A stretch of 40,036 nt of DNA from DATFES01 sp035457725. Its GTDB lineage: Bacteria > Pseudomonadota > Alphaproteobacteria > CACIAM-22H2. Position 1 is the stretch's first letter. Each line of letters starts with the position of its first letter. The DNA is taken from positions 1 to 40,036 of the forward strand of contig DATIBC010000001.1 in NCBI GenBank assembly GCA_035457725.1, in the 5' to 3' direction. The notes under the pieces were generated by a model. The model saw only the letters and a program-made list of their open reading frames with translations, was not told the DNA's origin and ran no database searches. The translations under genes were made by a program, and so were the position numbers. This document shows, one piece after another, positions 16,726 through 24,691 of this stretch.

Positions 16726-17130
16726 ATGCCCGATATCAGTCCCGAGAAGGTCTGCTTCATTATCACGAAGGCGCGCGTCTTTGACGTCAAGGAAGGAGAG
16801 GTCGATCCCGGCGAATCTTCAAACCCGTTGGACGAAGACTTCCGACAGGTGCTTGGCGGATTTCGCGACGATCCGGTGGGCGAAGAGCTGCGCAGCTTCA
16901 TCGACTCTCTCGACGAGGACGAGCAAGTCGATCTGGTCGCTCTTGCGTGGACGGGCCGTGGCGATTTCGACGCCACTCAGTGGAAGGAGGCGGTGGGCCT
17001 GGCGCGCTCGCGGCGGTCGGGCAGCACGGCCGAATATCTCCTCGGCATCCCGTTGCTTGGAGATTACCTCGAAGAAGGGCTCGCCGCCTTCGGCCTATCG
17101 TGCGAGGAATTCGACAAAAAACATCTCTGA
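16726..17130 (+). CDS. DUF3775 family protein
   Basis: A 134-residue acidic cytosolic protein. I recognise the DUF3775 pattern: SPEKVCFIITKARVFDVKEG near the start, then DEDEQVDLVALAWTGRGDF in the middle, and AEYLLGIPLLGDYLEEGL before the C-terminus. The biochemical role of the family is unknown. GGAGGGCG directly precedes the ATG at 16726, which is preferred to an upstream in-frame codon at 16711. It stands opposite the MgtC-type gene with a shared FNR-like palindrome between, and is probably a member of the same low-oxygen or stress set. Confidence 0.82.
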   Translation: MPDISPEKVCFIITKARVFDVKEGEVDPGESSNPLDEDFRQVLGGFRDDPVGEELRSFIDSLDEDEQVDLVALAWTGRGDFDATQWKEAVGLARSRRSGSTAEYLLGIPLLGDYLEEGLAAFGLSCEEFDKKHL

Positions 17131-17136
17131 TTCGGG

Positions 17137-17160
17137 GCGCCTCAAGGTGGACAAAGGCGC
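17137..17160. terminator. Inverted repeat after the DUF3775 gene; rest of gap empty
   Basis: GCGCCT and AGGCGC arms (6 base pairs, 12-base loop) just past the DUF3775 stop, between convergent genes, so a bidirectional terminator is plausible although no T-run follows. The remaining bases to 17433 contain no gene I can support. A - strand open frame there (17185-17382) has no homologue I recognise. Confidence 0.35.
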
Positions 17161-17433
17161 GTAGCGCAACGCACGATCGCGGAGCTATCGGCGCCCGATT
17201 CTCGAGCCGGCCCAGGCGCCAGCGTGGAGAGCAAATGAAACATCGGGCAGGATGTCGGCGATCTCGTTGCCAAGCGCCCGCGCCAACTCTTCGTCGGTCA
17301 CCTCGTTAACTTCCTGTGCGAACACGGCTGGCAGCGTAGAGAACGGACGGTGGGCGACATGCCGTTCTCCACGACATCCCATCGACCGGCGTCGCCGAAC
17401 GCGACGGCGCCAGTCGACCAGGATCTCGCGCCA

Positions 17434-18105
17434 CTAGCCGGCGCGCGCCACCGGTTGCGGAACGATGCGGAGATAAGGCTTGGGCGCCTTCCAGCCCGAC
17501 GGATACGTCTTCCGCGCCTCTTCGTCGGAGACCGATCCGGCGATGATCACGTCCTCGCCCTGCTTCCAGTTGACCGGCGTCGCGACCCTGTGCTTGGCCG
17601 TCAGCTGCAGCGAATCGACGACGCGCAGGACTTCGTCGAAATTGCGGCCGGTCGTCATCGGGTAAACCAGGATGAGCTTCACTTTCTTGTCCGGCCCGAT
17701 GACGAACACGTTACGGACCGTCTGGTTATCGGCCGCCGTCCGCTTCGTCGGGTCACCGGAGGTCCCTGCAGGCAACATTCCGTAAAGCATCGCGACCTTG
17801 AAGTCGGTATCGGCGATGATCGGATAGTTGGGTGCCATGCCCTGAGTTTCCCTGATGTCGTCGGCCCATTTCTCGTGACGGTCGAGCGGATCGACCGAAA
17901 GTCCGATGATCTTGACGTTGCGCTTATCGAACTCGGACTTCATGCGCGCCATGTAGCCTAGCTCGGTCGTGCAGACCGGCGTGAAGTCCTTCGGGTGCGA
18001 GAACAGTATGGCCCAGCCGTCGCCCATCCAGGCGTGGAAATCGATCGGGCCCTCCGTCGTATAGGCGGTGAAATTTGGCGCCGTGTCGCCCAGTGCAAGA
18101 GTCAT
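17434..18105 (-). CDS. 1-Cys peroxiredoxin (Prx6-type)
   Basis: Thiol peroxidase reducing H2O2 and organic hydroperoxides with a single catalytic cysteine. The active site PKDFTPVCTTELG places the peroxidatic C45, and no other cysteine is present in the 223 residues, so it is of the 1-Cys class and needs an external thiol for recycling. Other family marks are SVDPLDRHEKWADDI, IADTDFKVAMLYGML, NVFVIGPDKKVKLILVYP and the C-terminal domain PVNWKQGEDVIIAGSVSDEEA. The ATG at 18105 is chosen because AAGGAGAGG precedes it; the open frame to 18501 runs antisense through the LysR gene and is not coding. It is divergent from the LysR gene, its probable regulator. Confidence 0.95.
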   Translation of the reverse strand: MTLALGDTAPNFTAYTTEGPIDFHAWMGDGWAILFSHPKDFTPVCTTELGYMARMKSEFDKRNVKIIGLSVDPLDRHEKWADDIRETQGMAPNYPIIADTDFKVAMLYGMLPAGTSGDPTKRTAADNQTVRNVFVIGPDKKVKLILVYPMTTGRNFDEVLRVVDSLQLTAKHRVATPVNWKQGEDVIIAGSVSDEEARKTYPSGWKAPKPYLRIVPQPVARAG

Positions 18106-18206
18106 TTGCCTCTCCTTGTCGATGCCGTGCGCGGTCGGATCGCCCGCTTGAGCGATCCGGTGTCGCCGGGGCCGCACGTTTGCGCGAGAAAGGCTTCCTC
18201 CGTCAA

Positions 18207-18246
18207 TTGCATAATTGTTTGTGATTTTTATGCATAATCGGCATAA
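18207..18246. promoter_or_regulatory. AT-rich control region with three GCATAA repeats
   Basis: The sequence GCATAA occurs at 18209-18214, 18232-18237 and 18241-18246, the first two within near-identical TGCATAAT units 23 bases apart. This is much more AT-rich than its surroundings and lies between the divergent peroxiredoxin and LysR starts. It is a likely site of LysR binding and of -10 elements. LysR sites usually show T-N11-A dyads; that alone cannot be confirmed here. Confidence 0.5.
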
Positions 18247-18252
18247 GTAGCT

Positions 18253-19248
18253 ATGGACCTGAGACAACTTAGAACCTTTGTCGCCATTTCCGAGCACGGC
18301 ACCGTCTCGCAGGCGGCGCGGATGCTGCATATAACGCAGCCGGCGCTCTCGCGGCAGATCGCCGGTCTCGAAGCGGAATTCGGCTTCGAGCTTTTCGAGC
18401 GCGTCGGGCGACGACTCCGGCTCACCGCTCGCGGCGAGCAATTGCTTGGCGACTGCCGTAGCCTGCTCGCCTGCGCCGGGGCGCTTCGCGAGCGGGCGCA
18501 AGCGCTCGGGCGCGGCGACATCAAGGTGTTGAAAGTCGCTGCTTCGGCGTTGACGATCGAGGGCGCCTTTCCAACCTTCCTCGAGCGCTACGCCGAGAGC
18601 GTCGCCGGCGTCGAGCTAATGCTGATCGAACGGGACGATCCCGCCGAACATCTGAGCATGCTCGAGCGTGGCGAGGTTCATCTGTCGGTCAATGTCGTCA
18701 ATTCTTTGAAGATCGACGACGAACGGTTCGCCCGCTATGTGTTGCCCCGGTTCCACGTCGCGGCGGTTTGCGCGCGGTCGCGGGCAATCGAGCGAAGCGG
18801 CGCTATCGATATCCGCCAACTCGCCCGCCACCCGCTGCTTCTGCTGAATGCGAGCTTCGCCACGCGAAGCATTTTTGATGCGGCCTGCCGTCTTGCCGGC
18901 GTCACGCCGAATGCTCTGGTCGAGAGCCGATCGGTGCATGCGCTTCTGGCGTTGGCCGAGGCGGGGCGCGGGGTGGCCATCGTGCCGTCGATCCTGCGAC
19001 CGAGCCGCCGCGAGTTCCACGTCATGCGCGTCACGCACAAGCGCGAGCCGCTTTACATTTCGCTCGCCGTCCTGTGGGACAAGCGGCGCACACTCCCGCG
19101 TCATGCCGAACGTTTTTCCGAGCTGCTCACCCGGCACATGCGGCAGACATTCCCGGATTCCCACCCGGCCAGGAATGGAGCGACCGGCGCCCGTCGCGGC
19201 GCTGTTAATTCGGCTGCCTCCGGCAGAGAGCTGTACACTGGTTCGTGA
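18253..19248 (+). CDS. LysR-family transcriptional regulator
   Basis: A 331-residue LysR-type regulator with the N-terminal winged helix-turn-helix (MDLRQLRTFVAISEHGTVSQ, MLHITQPALSRQIAGLE, FELFERVGRRLRLTARGEQ, residues 1-65) and a periplasmic-binding-protein-like effector domain (about 90-295), ending in a basic tail beyond the usual length of about 300. It is transcribed divergently from a 1-Cys peroxiredoxin gene, which suggests control of it, perhaps in an OxyR-like role. It lacks an obvious OxyR-type cysteine pair (only scattered cysteines, for example in RFHVAAVCARSR), so the signal is unclear. The 147-base shared region carries repeated AT-rich units. Confidence 0.92.
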   Translation: MDLRQLRTFVAISEHGTVSQAARMLHITQPALSRQIAGLEAEFGFELFERVGRRLRLTARGEQLLGDCRSLLACAGALRERAQALGRGDIKVLKVAASALTIEGAFPTFLERYAESVAGVELMLIERDDPAEHLSMLERGEVHLSVNVVNSLKIDDERFARYVLPRFHVAAVCARSRAIERSGAIDIRQLARHPLLLLNASFATRSIFDAACRLAGVTPNALVESRSVHALLALAEAGRGVAIVPSILRPSRREFHVMRVTHKREPLYISLAVLWDKRRTLPRHAERFSELLTRHMRQTFPDSHPARNGATGARRGAVNSAASGRELYTGS

Positions 19249-19288
19249 ATCCGGGCGAAGCGATGTGAACGACATTGACGTATCGCGA

Positions 19289-19306
19289 CCAAGTCGCCCG
19301 ACTTGG
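19289..19306. terminator. Convergent-gene terminator hairpin
   Basis: CCAAGTCG-CC-CGACTTGG, an 8-base-pair perfect inverted repeat, between the convergent LysR and cyclase genes. An outer pair CGGGCGA/TCGCCCG overlaps it. There is no T-run, but position and strength fit a bidirectional terminator. Confidence 0.5.
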
Positions 19307-19389
19307 AGTGTCCGCGCCGAGTTCCCTATCGCAGAGCAAGACGGCCCGACCTACCGACCGCGGGCGACGGCGCCGCGTATCCACGACTC

Positions 19390-21033
19390 TTATTTGGTGA
19401 GCGTGTCGGTCCGGCCGAGAAGAAAATACGTCTCCATGAGTCCTCGACCCTTGACGTCGATGCTGCCATGCGGCTCGAGCAAAAAGTCGCGCTGAAGGTG
19501 TCGATGGGTCGCTGCTGAGACCTGGATGCGGTTCGGTAGGCTGTGCGATTCCATCCGACTAGCGATGTTTACCGAATCGCCCCAGATATCATATACAAAC
19601 TTGTGGGTGCCTATTACGCCGGCGACCACGTCGCCCGTATGAATGCCGATGCGCATCTGCAATGAGATCGGTAACTCGTCATTTAGCCGCTCGACCGTTT
19701 CGATCATCGCCAGCGCCATGTCGGCGGCCGCGTGCGCGTGGTCGGCGCGCGGCTCGGGCAAGCCGCTGGCCAACATGTAGGCGTCTCCCAGCGTCTTGAT
19801 TTTCTCCACCCCAAAGGTGAGGGCCAACCGATCGAACTCGGAGAACAGCCGGTTCAAATGGCCGACCAAATCGGTGGCCGGCAGCTTGGACGATAATTTG
19901 GTGAACGAGACGATATCGCCGAACAGAATCGTCACATCCGACAACTGGTTGGCGATGATCGTCTCGCCACTGTTCAGCCGCGCGACGATCTCCTTCGGCA
20001 GAATGTTGAGAAGAAGATGCTCCGACCGCTCTTTCTCGGCCCTCAGCGCCTCGACGATCTCCCGCTCCCGGTCGCGCAGGTGCTTCTTCTCCAACGATGA
20101 GCCCACGCGGGCGCGAAGAAGCGTGGGATCGAATGGCTTCGCGAGGTAGTCGTCGGCGCCCGCCTCGATGCAGCGGACGATCGAATCGAGCTCGCTCAGC
20201 GCCGAGATCATGATGACCGGGATCTCCCGAAATCGGGCGTCATGTTTCAGCGAAGTTAGGACATCGTAGCCGCTGAGTCCCGGCATCATGAGATCGAGCA
20301 GGACGAGATCGAAGTCTACTTTCCCGACCAGAGCGAGCGCGCTGGCGCCGTCCTCCGCCTGAAGGACGGTATGGCCCTGACGCTGCAGCCGCCGCGAGAG
20401 AAGATCCCGGTTCGATGCGTTATCATCCACAACCAGGATCCGGCTTGGGCGTACCGCGGCAAGGTTGGCTTCGTTCGCCGCGATCGGGCGGACCGCCTTG
20501 AGGAGTCCTTCGACCATGATCGCCGAAGCGACGGTCTTCGCTGCACCCTCCGATCGCCCTGCCGCGGCGTCAGAGAACGACACGAGGCTGTCGACCCGGT
20601 CGAGAAGCAATTTCGCTTCCGCCAACAGCTTGTCGAGATCGGCGATGAACGCCTGCGCGCCTCCCGCCGCCGCGTCCTCGCGCAGCATTTCCGCGTAGCC
20701 CTTGATCGCGTTGATGGGCGTGCGCAGTTCGTGGCCCAACTTCCGGCGATACTCTGTCGACTCGGCTTCGCCGTCGGCCGGCTGAACGGTCTCCAAATCG
20801 AGCAAGCCCAAAATGAGGCGGTGGAGATTGCGGCTGGCGTCAAGGATGCGCTGAAGATCCTCGGTGATCTGCCTGCGGCCGGTCCGCTGGGCGTCGTCCA
20901 TCAACATCTCGGCGTATCCCATGACCGCGATCGCAGGCGCGCTCAATTCTTGTCGAACGTAGGCGACAAGCGCCCGTTCAATCCGACGATCGGCGCCGTG
21001 GCTGATCCGAGCGGTCGTGGCACTAACTCCCAT
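19390..21033 (-). CDS. DHp-DHp-receiver-adenylate cyclase fusion
   Basis: A 547-residue cytosolic signalling protein. Residues about 15-85 and 93-155 are two histidine-kinase-like DHp helical pairs; only the second keeps the H-box (LGHELRTPINAIKGYAEML, H101). No ATP-binding kinase domain follows. Residues 197-312 form a receiver domain with acceptor D247 (LVLLDLMMPG) and K299. A coiled linker (about 315-345) leads to a class III cyclase (about 360-540). Metal aspartates are D373 (FGDIVSFT) and D417 (KTLGDAYM). The base-selecting pair K413 and D482 (YDIWG) points to ATP, and N489/R493 (VNIASRM) are present. It probably makes cAMP when the receiver is phosphorylated by the adjacent hybrid kinase. 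It is the last gene of the operon. Confidence 0.88.
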   Translation of the reverse strand: MGVSATTARISHGADRRIERALVAYVRQELSAPAIAVMGYAEMLMDDAQRTGRRQITEDLQRILDASRNLHRLILGLLDLETVQPADGEAESTEYRRKLGHELRTPINAIKGYAEMLREDAAAGGAQAFIADLDKLLAEAKLLLDRVDSLVSFSDAAAGRSEGAAKTVASAIMVEGLLKAVRPIAANEANLAAVRPSRILVVDDNASNRDLLSRRLQRQGHTVLQAEDGASALALVGKVDFDLVLLDLMMPGLSGYDVLTSLKHDARFREIPVIMISALSELDSIVRCIEAGADDYLAKPFDPTLLRARVGSSLEKKHLRDREREIVEALRAEKERSEHLLLNILPKEIVARLNSGETIIANQLSDVTILFGDIVSFTKLSSKLPATDLVGHLNRLFSEFDRLALTFGVEKIKTLGDAYMLASGLPEPRADHAHAAADMALAMIETVERLNDELPISLQMRIGIHTGDVVAGVIGTHKFVYDIWGDSVNIASRMESHSLPNRIQVSAATHRHLQRDFLLEPHGSIDVKGRGLMETYFLLGRTDTLTK

Positions 21034-21060
21034 TCCACCGCATGGGTGCCTGCGCCGCGC

Positions 21061-21435
21061 TCAAGCCGCCTTGGTCGCAAGCAAGGCCGCGATCTTGCCG
21101 AGCAGACGCGAGATTTCGACCGGCTTGGTGTCGTAATCGTCGCAGCCCACCTCCATCGCCTTTTCGCGATCGCCGGCCATTGCGTGCGCGGTGAGCGCGA
21201 TCACCGGAATCCGTCGCGTCGCGTCATTGGCCTTGATACGCCGTGTCGCCTCCCAACCGTCGATCACCGGCAGACTCATATCCATCAGAATAAGGTCGGG
21301 CAGCTCGGACGTCGCCATATCGGCGCCTTGTTGGCCGTCGGTCGCGATGGCAACCTCATAGCCGTTGCGCACCAGTCGACGCGACAGCATGTCACGGTTC
21401 ATCTCGTTATCTTCAACCAACAATATCTTTGGCAT
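21061..21435 (-). CDS. Single-domain response regulator (CheY/DivK-like)
   Basis: A 124-residue stand-alone receiver. It has the acidic cluster VEDNEMNRDML, the phosphoacceptor D52 in LILMDMSLPVIDGWEATR, the switch residue region VIALTAHAMAGD, and the lysine in YDTKPVE. There is no output domain, so it acts as a phosphate shuttle or protein-binding switch. It sits between the hybrid kinase (25 bases upstream) and the DHp-receiver-cyclase (27 bases downstream), which makes it the likely intermediate of a phosphorelay between them. GGGGAAA precedes the ATG. Confidence 0.92.
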   Translation of the reverse strand: MPKILLVEDNEMNRDMLSRRLVRNGYEVAIATDGQQGADMATSELPDLILMDMSLPVIDGWEATRRIKANDATRRIPVIALTAHAMAGDREKAMEVGCDDYDTKPVEISRLLGKIAALLATKAA

Positions 21436-21460
21436 GAGCGTTTCCCCGTGTGTCCGTCGT

Positions 21461-24400
21461 TTAATTCGCGATGCGCGCCGTCTCGCGGGCCGGCTGCCCG
21501 AGACGTCCGCGCACGGCGGCCGCGAGCTCGCTCAGATAAGCCTGATCCTTGGCGATGATCCGGTCCGCCTGTCCGCTCAGGATCTGGATGTCTTCGGCGG
21601 TCAGCTCTTTGGCCGTCACCACGATGACCGGGACATGCGCAAGCGCCGGCTTCTTGCGCAGCTCGCGTAGAAACTCGAAGCCGTCCATGTTCGGCATCAT
21701 CAGGTCGAGCAAAATCAGGTCCGGAGCCGGATTGTCGCCGAGCCAGTCAAGGCCGGCACGGCCATCGGTCGCGGCCGACGTCGCGTATCCCATGCTGGTC
21801 AATGAATGGCAGAGTAGATCAAGGGTCGGCCGATCATCCTCCACGACCAGGATGGACGTGCTGCTGGGGTGGGCGCAATGCTCTCGCAGGATCGCCGTCA
21901 GGCGCTGCCGATCGATCGGTTTGGTTACGAAATCGGCGGCGCCCAGGGGGATCGCCATGCCGCGCTCGTTGAGAACGGTGACCATGATCACCGGGACATC
22001 GCGCAGCGCGTTATCGGTCTTGAGCTCCTTGAGCACTCCCCAGCCGTCCAGATGCGGCATCAATACGTCGAGGGTGATCGCCTGTGGCCGATATGTTCTG
22101 GCAAGCGTCAGCGCCTCGACGCCGTTGCTCGCCGATATGACGCGATAGCCCTCCTTCTCCAGCGTCTTGCCGAGCAGATCGCGCACCGACGGATCGTCGT
22201 CCACCACCAACACCGTGGGGCGTCCGTCGGCGGGCTCAGGCGCGTTCACGGCGGCCGGCGCGACGGCTTGGTCGGGAAGCCGGATGATGAAGGTCGAGCC
22301 CTTGCCGGGCGCGCTTTCGACCGACACGCCGCCGCCCAGCATGGTGCAGAAGTGCTTGGTGATGGCGAGCCCCAACCCCGTGCCGCCAAAGCGCTTGGTC
22401 GTCGACGCGTCCGCCTGGCTGAACGCCTGGAAGAGCCGACCGAGCTGCTCCTGGGTCATGCCGACGCCGGTGTCCGACACCTGGAAGCGGACATGGGAGT
22501 CGTTCTCGCGCGCCGCCGCCAGTGTCAGCTTGCCCCTGCTGGTGAACTTGTTGGCGTTGCTCATCAAGTTGAGCAAGCACTGCTTGACCTTGGTTTGATC
22601 GGACCGGAAGCTGCCGATATCGGCCGGGCAAACGACCTCGACGATGTTGTCGCTCTTGTCGGCGAGTGGTTTGACGATCGACAACACCTCCTTGACGAGC
22701 GACGGGATATCGACCGGCTCGAAGAAAACGTCCATCTTGCCGGCCTCGATTTTCGACAGGTCGAGGATGTTGTTGATCAGCGCGAGCAAATGCCGGCCGG
22801 CGCCTTCGATTTTCTGCAGGTCGGTGATGGATTCCTTGTCACCTTTTTCGGCTGCGTCCTCCTGCAGGATCTCGCTGTAGCCGATGATGGCGTTGAGCGG
22901 GGTGCGTAGCTCGTGGCTCATGTTGGCGAGGAAGCTCGATTTGGTCCGGTTGGCCTCGTCGGCGGCGTCGCGCGCGACTTGCAGCTCTTGAACAAGAGCC
23001 GCAAGCTCGCTTTCGTGCTGCTTGAGCTCGGTGATGTCGGTGTAGATGGCGACGACGCCGCCGCTCGCCGTCAATCGCTCGCTGACGCGCACCCAGCGCC
23101 CGTCCGAGCGATGCTGGATATGCTGCTCACCGGGGTTGCGGTGCCGCGCCAAGCGCTGGGCCAGCCAGTCTTCGCCGTTCTCCTTGGCGTCTTCGATCAA
23201 GCCGCGATCGATCGCGGATCTGACGATCCGTTCGAAAGACGTACCGGCCACCATCGTGTCGCGATGCCCCGGAAAGAGCTCCTTGTAGCGCGTGTTACAG
23301 ACGATGAGCTTGTCCTCGACGTCATACAGGGAGAAGCCTTCCGATATCGCCTCGATCGCGTCGGTAAGGCGCATGCGCGCCTCACGAAGCTCCTTGAGGT
23401 TGGCCTCCTCCATCTCGACCGCGGTCGCGCGGAAAGTGGCGAGCGACTCCGCTATGCGGCCAATCTCGTCGGCGCCTCCTTGCGGCAGGGGCGATCGCAG
23501 GTCGCCGGCGGCCAGCGCCAATGTCCGGTCGCTGAGTTCCGTGAGACGGACGATGAGATTGCGCCCGACATAGAGCCAGACGATGAGGGCCGAACTGATT
23601 AAGCTGAGCGCCACCGCGATCACGAGGACCCATGTGCTGAATCGCACCACGGACAGGGCCTTGGCGTTCGCTTCGGTGATGTCCTGCGAGGCGGCGATCG
23701 TCAGGTTCGCCACTTTGGTCGTAAGGTTTTGCGACAGCGCCGTGTTCTCGCTCAGAAGCTTCGTCGCTTCCGTGATCAAGGCGATCTCGCGCAGCCGTAC
23801 CGCCGGAATGCCGTCGTTCCCCACCGCGAATGGGCGCAGCCTGGCGATGGCCTCGATCAAGAGTGAACGCAACCGCGGATCGAATTCGCTCGCCAGCCGC
23901 TCCAACTCGTTCAACGCCTGCTGTAGTCGAAAGCCGATGACTCTTACGGCGCTGTCCGTGTCGGCCACAGCCGCGCGCTGCAACAAGTCGCTCACGGTAG
24001 TGGCCGCGACTTGCGAGTTTTGCAAAGCCCGAAACCAGGCGAGCGACTTGTCAAATTCAGCGTCGACCTCGCCACGCCTCGCCACCGGCAACGTGGGATC
24101 GAACTTGGATCGGCGCCATTGGGTTATCGCCTGATCCATCACCTCGCTCCACGGCGCCAGCAACTGTTGAACAGCCCCTGCTGCCTCGCCCGCCTCGCTC
24201 AGCAAATTTCTCTTTCGCTCGCCGAGGATCAAGCGATTGTTCACCAAGGCGTCTAGCGCCGTCAGATTGGCGTTCAGCCGCCTAATATCGGACTCGAGGT
24301 CCTGTATGACCGAACCATCGACTCCGGCGGTCGTGAGGTCAGTAAGGCGCTCGTAAAGCGCGCTTTCGTCGCTCTCGATGGCTTGAGCGCGCTTGTCCTT

Positions 24401-24688
24401 TTCGGCTTGGTTTGCGGCGGTGAGCAACGCCGGGGCGGCCGCGACGATTCGCTCGACGTGCCGCGCGAGTTCCTGCGATTTGAGCGCCGCCGGTGTGCGT
24501 CGCTGCGTAATCAGTCCGAGCGAATCTCCGAACTGCTGGAACGAATAAAACGCCGCCGCGGCGCCGAGGATGGCGAAGGCGCTGACGCTGAAAAACGCCA
24601 ACAGCAACCGACCCCGCACACCCAGCCCCGACAGTATCCCCGACCGAGTTGGTTTGTCGGACGGCCTCGCCGCCAGGTGTCCCTCCAT
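21461..24688 (-). CDS. Membrane hybrid histidine kinase (TorS-like) with two receivers
   Basis: A 1075-residue sensor kinase. TM1 (about 27-48) and TM2 (about 352-374) bracket a roughly 300-residue helical periplasmic sensor that recalls TorS. Then come HAMP (about 374-427), PAS (about 440-556, EAISEGFSLYDVEDKLIVCN), DHp with phosphorylated H592 (NMSHELRTPLNAIIGYSEIL), the ATPase domain (about 700-806: NLMSNANKF, SDTGVGM, FGGTGLGLAI), receiver 1 (about 825-938, D874) and receiver 2 (about 945-1058, D995). Receiver 2 has a non-standard C-terminus, with KDQ in place of the usual KP after the conserved Lys. It starts 3 bases after the stop of the solute-binding protein gene, so the two are coupled. 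The binding protein may be its periplasmic co-sensor, as TorT is for TorS. Confidence 0.9.
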   Translation of the reverse strand: MEGHLAARPSDKPTRSGILSGLGVRGRLLLAFFSVSAFAILGAAAAFYSFQQFGDSLGLITQRRTPAALKSQELARHVERIVAAAPALLTAANQAEKDKRAQAIESDESALYERLTDLTTAGVDGSVIQDLESDIRRLNANLTALDALVNNRLILGERKRNLLSEAGEAAGAVQQLLAPWSEVMDQAITQWRRSKFDPTLPVARRGEVDAEFDKSLAWFRALQNSQVAATTVSDLLQRAAVADTDSAVRVIGFRLQQALNELERLASEFDPRLRSLLIEAIARLRPFAVGNDGIPAVRLREIALITEATKLLSENTALSQNLTTKVANLTIAASQDITEANAKALSVVRFSTWVLVIAVALSLISSALIVWLYVGRNLIVRLTELSDRTLALAAGDLRSPLPQGGADEIGRIAESLATFRATAVEMEEANLKELREARMRLTDAIEAISEGFSLYDVEDKLIVCNTRYKELFPGHRDTMVAGTSFERIVRSAIDRGLIEDAKENGEDWLAQRLARHRNPGEQHIQHRSDGRWVRVSERLTASGGVVAIYTDITELKQHESELAALVQELQVARDAADEANRTKSSFLANMSHELRTPLNAIIGYSEILQEDAAEKGDKESITDLQKIEGAGRHLLALINNILDLSKIEAGKMDVFFEPVDIPSLVKEVLSIVKPLADKSDNIVEVVCPADIGSFRSDQTKVKQCLLNLMSNANKFTSRGKLTLAAARENDSHVRFQVSDTGVGMTQEQLGRLFQAFSQADASTTKRFGGTGLGLAITKHFCTMLGGGVSVESAPGKGSTFIIRLPDQAVAPAAVNAPEPADGRPTVLVVDDDPSVRDLLGKTLEKEGYRVISASNGVEALTLARTYRPQAITLDVLMPHLDGWGVLKELKTDNALRDVPVIMVTVLNERGMAIPLGAADFVTKPIDRQRLTAILREHCAHPSSTSILVVEDDRPTLDLLCHSLTSMGYATSAATDGRAGLDWLGDNPAPDLILLDLMMPNMDGFEFLRELRKKPALAHVPVIVVTAKELTAEDIQILSGQADRIIAKDQAYLSELAAAVRGRLGQPARETARIAN

Positions 24689-24691
24689 CGC

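Noticed and set aside
17185..17382. 65-codon - strand frame between convergent genes
   Set aside because: No recognisable family and no ribosome binding site; probably chance.
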